Shown here piece by piece: positions 4,027 to 5,698 of a stretch of DNA of 5,698 nucleotides. Both the position numbers and the translations under genes were made by a program. Under the pieces are notes generated by a model. The model worked only from the letters and a program-made list of their open reading frames with translations, ran no database searches and was not told the origin of the DNA. Positions within the stretch are counted from its first letter, which is position 1; every line of letters starts with the position of its first letter. Source of the stretch: Eubacteriales Family XIII. Incertae Sedis bacterium. GTDB taxonomy: Bacteria; Bacillota_A; Clostridia; Peptostreptococcales; Anaerovoracaceae. The stretch is taken from NCBI GenBank assembly GCA_031280075.1, contig JAITHG010000088.1:1-5698 (forward strand), read 5' to 3'.

Positions 4027-5698
4027 TTATGTCGGTGCAAACGGACTGCGGGAAGAATTCCGCGTCGTAGGGAAGCCAAACCTGCCGGGGAAGACCTCCT
4101 ATGTGCTCGCGACAGGTGTCGCGAAGTTCGGCGTGGATTTCGTCCTGCCGGACATGCTGCACGCCATGTTCCTGCACAGCCCCTACGCCAACGCGAAGGT
4201 GCTCAGCGTCGATACGTCGAAGGCGCGCGCCCTCGAGGGTGTAGTGGACATCCTGACCTGGGAGGACGAGGACATCCGCAACCTGAAGTCCTTCGGCGAG
4301 GTCTTCGGACCCCCGCCCGTCTTCCTCGACAACATCGCAGACCGGGAGGGCGCGGAAGTCGCCGTCGTCGTCGTGGCGGAATCAGAGGAGCTCTGCGAGG
4401 AGGCGCTGCGCCTGCTCGAGGTGGAGTGGGAGGTCTATCCCCACGTCATCGACCTGCGGGAGGGGGCAAAGCCCGATGCCTATGTCATCCGCCCGGACGA
4501 GTACGCCCCGCCTTCCTTCGGTCCCATCCAGGGGGGGGACGGGCCGCCCAAGCGCGGTAACGTCTATACCTCCATCCTCTGTGTCGGGGACGTGGACAAA
4601 GGCTTTGAGGAGGCGGATCACGTTCTGGAATACGGGCTGCGGCTGCCGCCCTTCGCCTCGCACATGCCCAACCCGTCCGGCTCCGTCGCCTGGTGGTCGA
4701 AGGACTTTTACCAGGGCGAGGGCGAAAACCTTCACATCGAGGGAGCCGTGCGCGAGAAGGACGCGATCAGCATGACCTATGGCATGCCTCCGGAAAAGAC
4801 GATCCAGGAAGGGATGTTCATGGGGGGCAAGTACTGCGACTGGGGGCTGCGCAAGTCGCAGACCATCACGCCGCTGCTCGCCAAGCGATCGGGGCGCCCG
4901 GTGCGCTGCGTCAACACGCGCGCGGAGACCTACGACCTCATCATGAAGGAACGCCACGTGCAGATGAAGGTCGGCTTTACGAAGGACGGGCTGATCACCG
5001 CCATGGACGATTTTTCGATCGCCGACGGCGGTGTGCGATCCAGCTCGAGCTTCGGCAATGTGGGCGACCTGTCGCAGGGCCCCTACAACACCATCAAGTG
5101 CAAGAACATCCGACAGACCATGGAGATCGTGGACAGCAACCGCGGCATGATGTACGTCAGCGGGCAGCACTGCCCCTTCAACTGGGACACGGTGACGACC
5201 GCCCTCTACCTCATCGCCGAACAGCTCGGCAAGGATCCCGTGGAGATCGCGCGCGTCAACCTGCACGGGCCGGAGTCGAAGGACGACCCCAACCCCGTGC
5301 CGAGCTTCGACCTCTGCCTCGAGGCAGGGCTGAAGATGATGGATTGGGACTGGCACCCCTCGGGTGCGCGCAGGCTGCCGGACGGGCGCATGCACGGCGC
5401 GAGCTTCCGTTACCAGATGTGCCCGCGCCACTCCTTCACGGACTACCACGCAAAGCTCGAGTACCGGGGCGGTGTCGTGCACATGCCGACGCAGGGACCG
5501 GTGTTCGGTGTCTACGCCGTGGAGGCGAACGCCATGGTCGTGGCAGAGGAGCTGGGCATCGAGTACGACGATGTCGTGGTCGACTTCGACAACCGCGAGC
5601 CGTTCAAGGCATTCGGCGGCGGATCGGACGGGACGACGGCATCCTGCTGGGCGATGAAGGAATGCGCAAACCGCCTGAAGGAGCAGATCCTGCGGGCT
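4019..5698 (+). CDS. Molybdopterin-binding subunit of a xanthine dehydrogenase-family hydroxylase (3' end outside window)
   Basis: A single frame is open from GTG 4019 to the window end: 560 residues visible of a family usually about 700-800. The N-terminal hammerhead domain (about residues 10-125) has VGKPNLPGKTSY, the LHAMFLHSPYANAKVLSVD segment (compare the family's 'ml.a.vlrSp.aHA.i.siD') and ALEGVVDILT. The first molybdopterin-binding domain follows, with H215-MPNPSGSVAWW (family: H-x-pmEP-x-x-avA-w), the stretch around M268-GGKYCDWG, the GRPVRCVNTRAE segment (R301, E303) and KDGLITAMD. The second domain begins with TQGP (491-494), AEELGIEYDDVVV and FGGGSDGTT (532-540). The usual GGGFGGK loop is not present in canonical form, and the Glu of pmEP is Asn218. 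The catalytic Glu near the C terminus lies beyond the window. The role is hydroxylation, or reverse dehydroxylation, of a small carbonyl or heteroaromatic substrate at a Mo site; the substrate is unknown and the divergence warns against naming one. No FAD subunit is seen upstream. Confidence 0.9.
   Translation, partial: MPDYVGANGLREEFRVVGKPNLPGKTSYVLATGVAKFGVDFVLPDMLHAMFLHSPYANAKVLSVDTSKARALEGVVDILTWEDEDIRNLKSFGEVFGPPPVFLDNIADREGAEVAVVVVAESEELCEEALRLLEVEWEVYPHVIDLREGAKPDAYVIRPDEYAPPSFGPIQGGDGPPKRGNVYTSILCVGDVDKGFEEADHVLEYGLRLPPFASHMPNPSGSVAWWSKDFYQGEGENLHIEGAVREKDAISMTYGMPPEKTIQEGMFMGGKYCDWGLRKSQTITPLLAKRSGRPVRCVNTRAETYDLIMKERHVQMKVGFTKDGLITAMDDFSIADGGVRSSSSFGNVGDLSQGPYNTIKCKNIRQTMEIVDSNRGMMYVSGQHCPFNWDTVTTALYLIAEQLGKDPVEIARVNLHGPESKDDPNPVPSFDLCLEAGLKMMDWDWHPSGARRLPDGRMHGASFRYQMCPRHSFTDYHAKLEYRGGVVHMPTQGPVFGVYAVEANAMVVAEELGIEYDDVVVDFDNREPFKAFGGGSDGTTASCWAMKECANRLKEQILRA

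Noticed and set aside
4382..5482. Long reverse-strand open frame opposite the large hydroxylase subunit
   Set aside because: The + frame from 4019 carries conserved molybdopterin-subunit blocks across the whole interval, so this is a GC-driven shadow.

Overview
This is a GC-rich bacterial window (most genes roughly 60% GC or more by eye) with every supported gene on the + strand. The content is metal-cofactor enzymology of an anaerobic type: a uroporphyrinogen-decarboxylase-like (MtaA/MtbA-type) protein, a COG0523 (CobW-like) metallochaperone GTPase, a histidine-rich protein, a short-chain dehydrogenase (SDR), and two subunits of a xanthine-dehydrogenase-family molybdenum hydroxylase. This combination suggests a corrinoid-using anaerobe such as a high-GC Clostridia, Negativicutes, Synergistota or Eggerthellaceae-like member. 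The sequence alone does not settle the taxon.

Layout: 1-76 is the C-terminal tail of an upstream gene. 109-1137 is the UroD/methyltransferase-like gene. It is followed after 2 bp by the short CobW-like GTPase (1140-1796), which overlaps by 4 bp (ATGA) the His-rich protein gene (1793-2374). These three form a tight cluster and are probably co-translated. A 91-bp gap (2375-2465) follows. It is abruptly AT-rich at its 5' end and holds a perfect 7-bp-arm palindrome, so it probably starts or controls a second transcription unit. That unit has the SDR (2466-3461), then a 64-bp gap with a strong GC stem-loop, then the [2Fe-2S] subunit (3526-4026) and the molybdopterin-binding subunit. The last gene starts at a GTG inside the preceding gene (4019) and runs off the window at 5698.

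How they may work together (inference): the first cluster looks like a methyl-transfer protein with its own metal-delivery GTPase and metal-storing partner. The second looks like a two-step oxidation/reduction unit (SDR plus Mo hydroxylase) acting on an unidentified small organic substrate. Both units may serve one catabolic pathway, for example for a methylated or hydroxylated compound, but the substrate cannot be read from the sequence.

The most interesting points are the split of a CobW-like architecture (GTPase, His-rich segment, C-terminal domain) into two overlapping genes, the degenerate molybdopterin-binding glycine motif of the large subunit, and the nucleotide-binding and NNAG-motif substitutions in the SDR.
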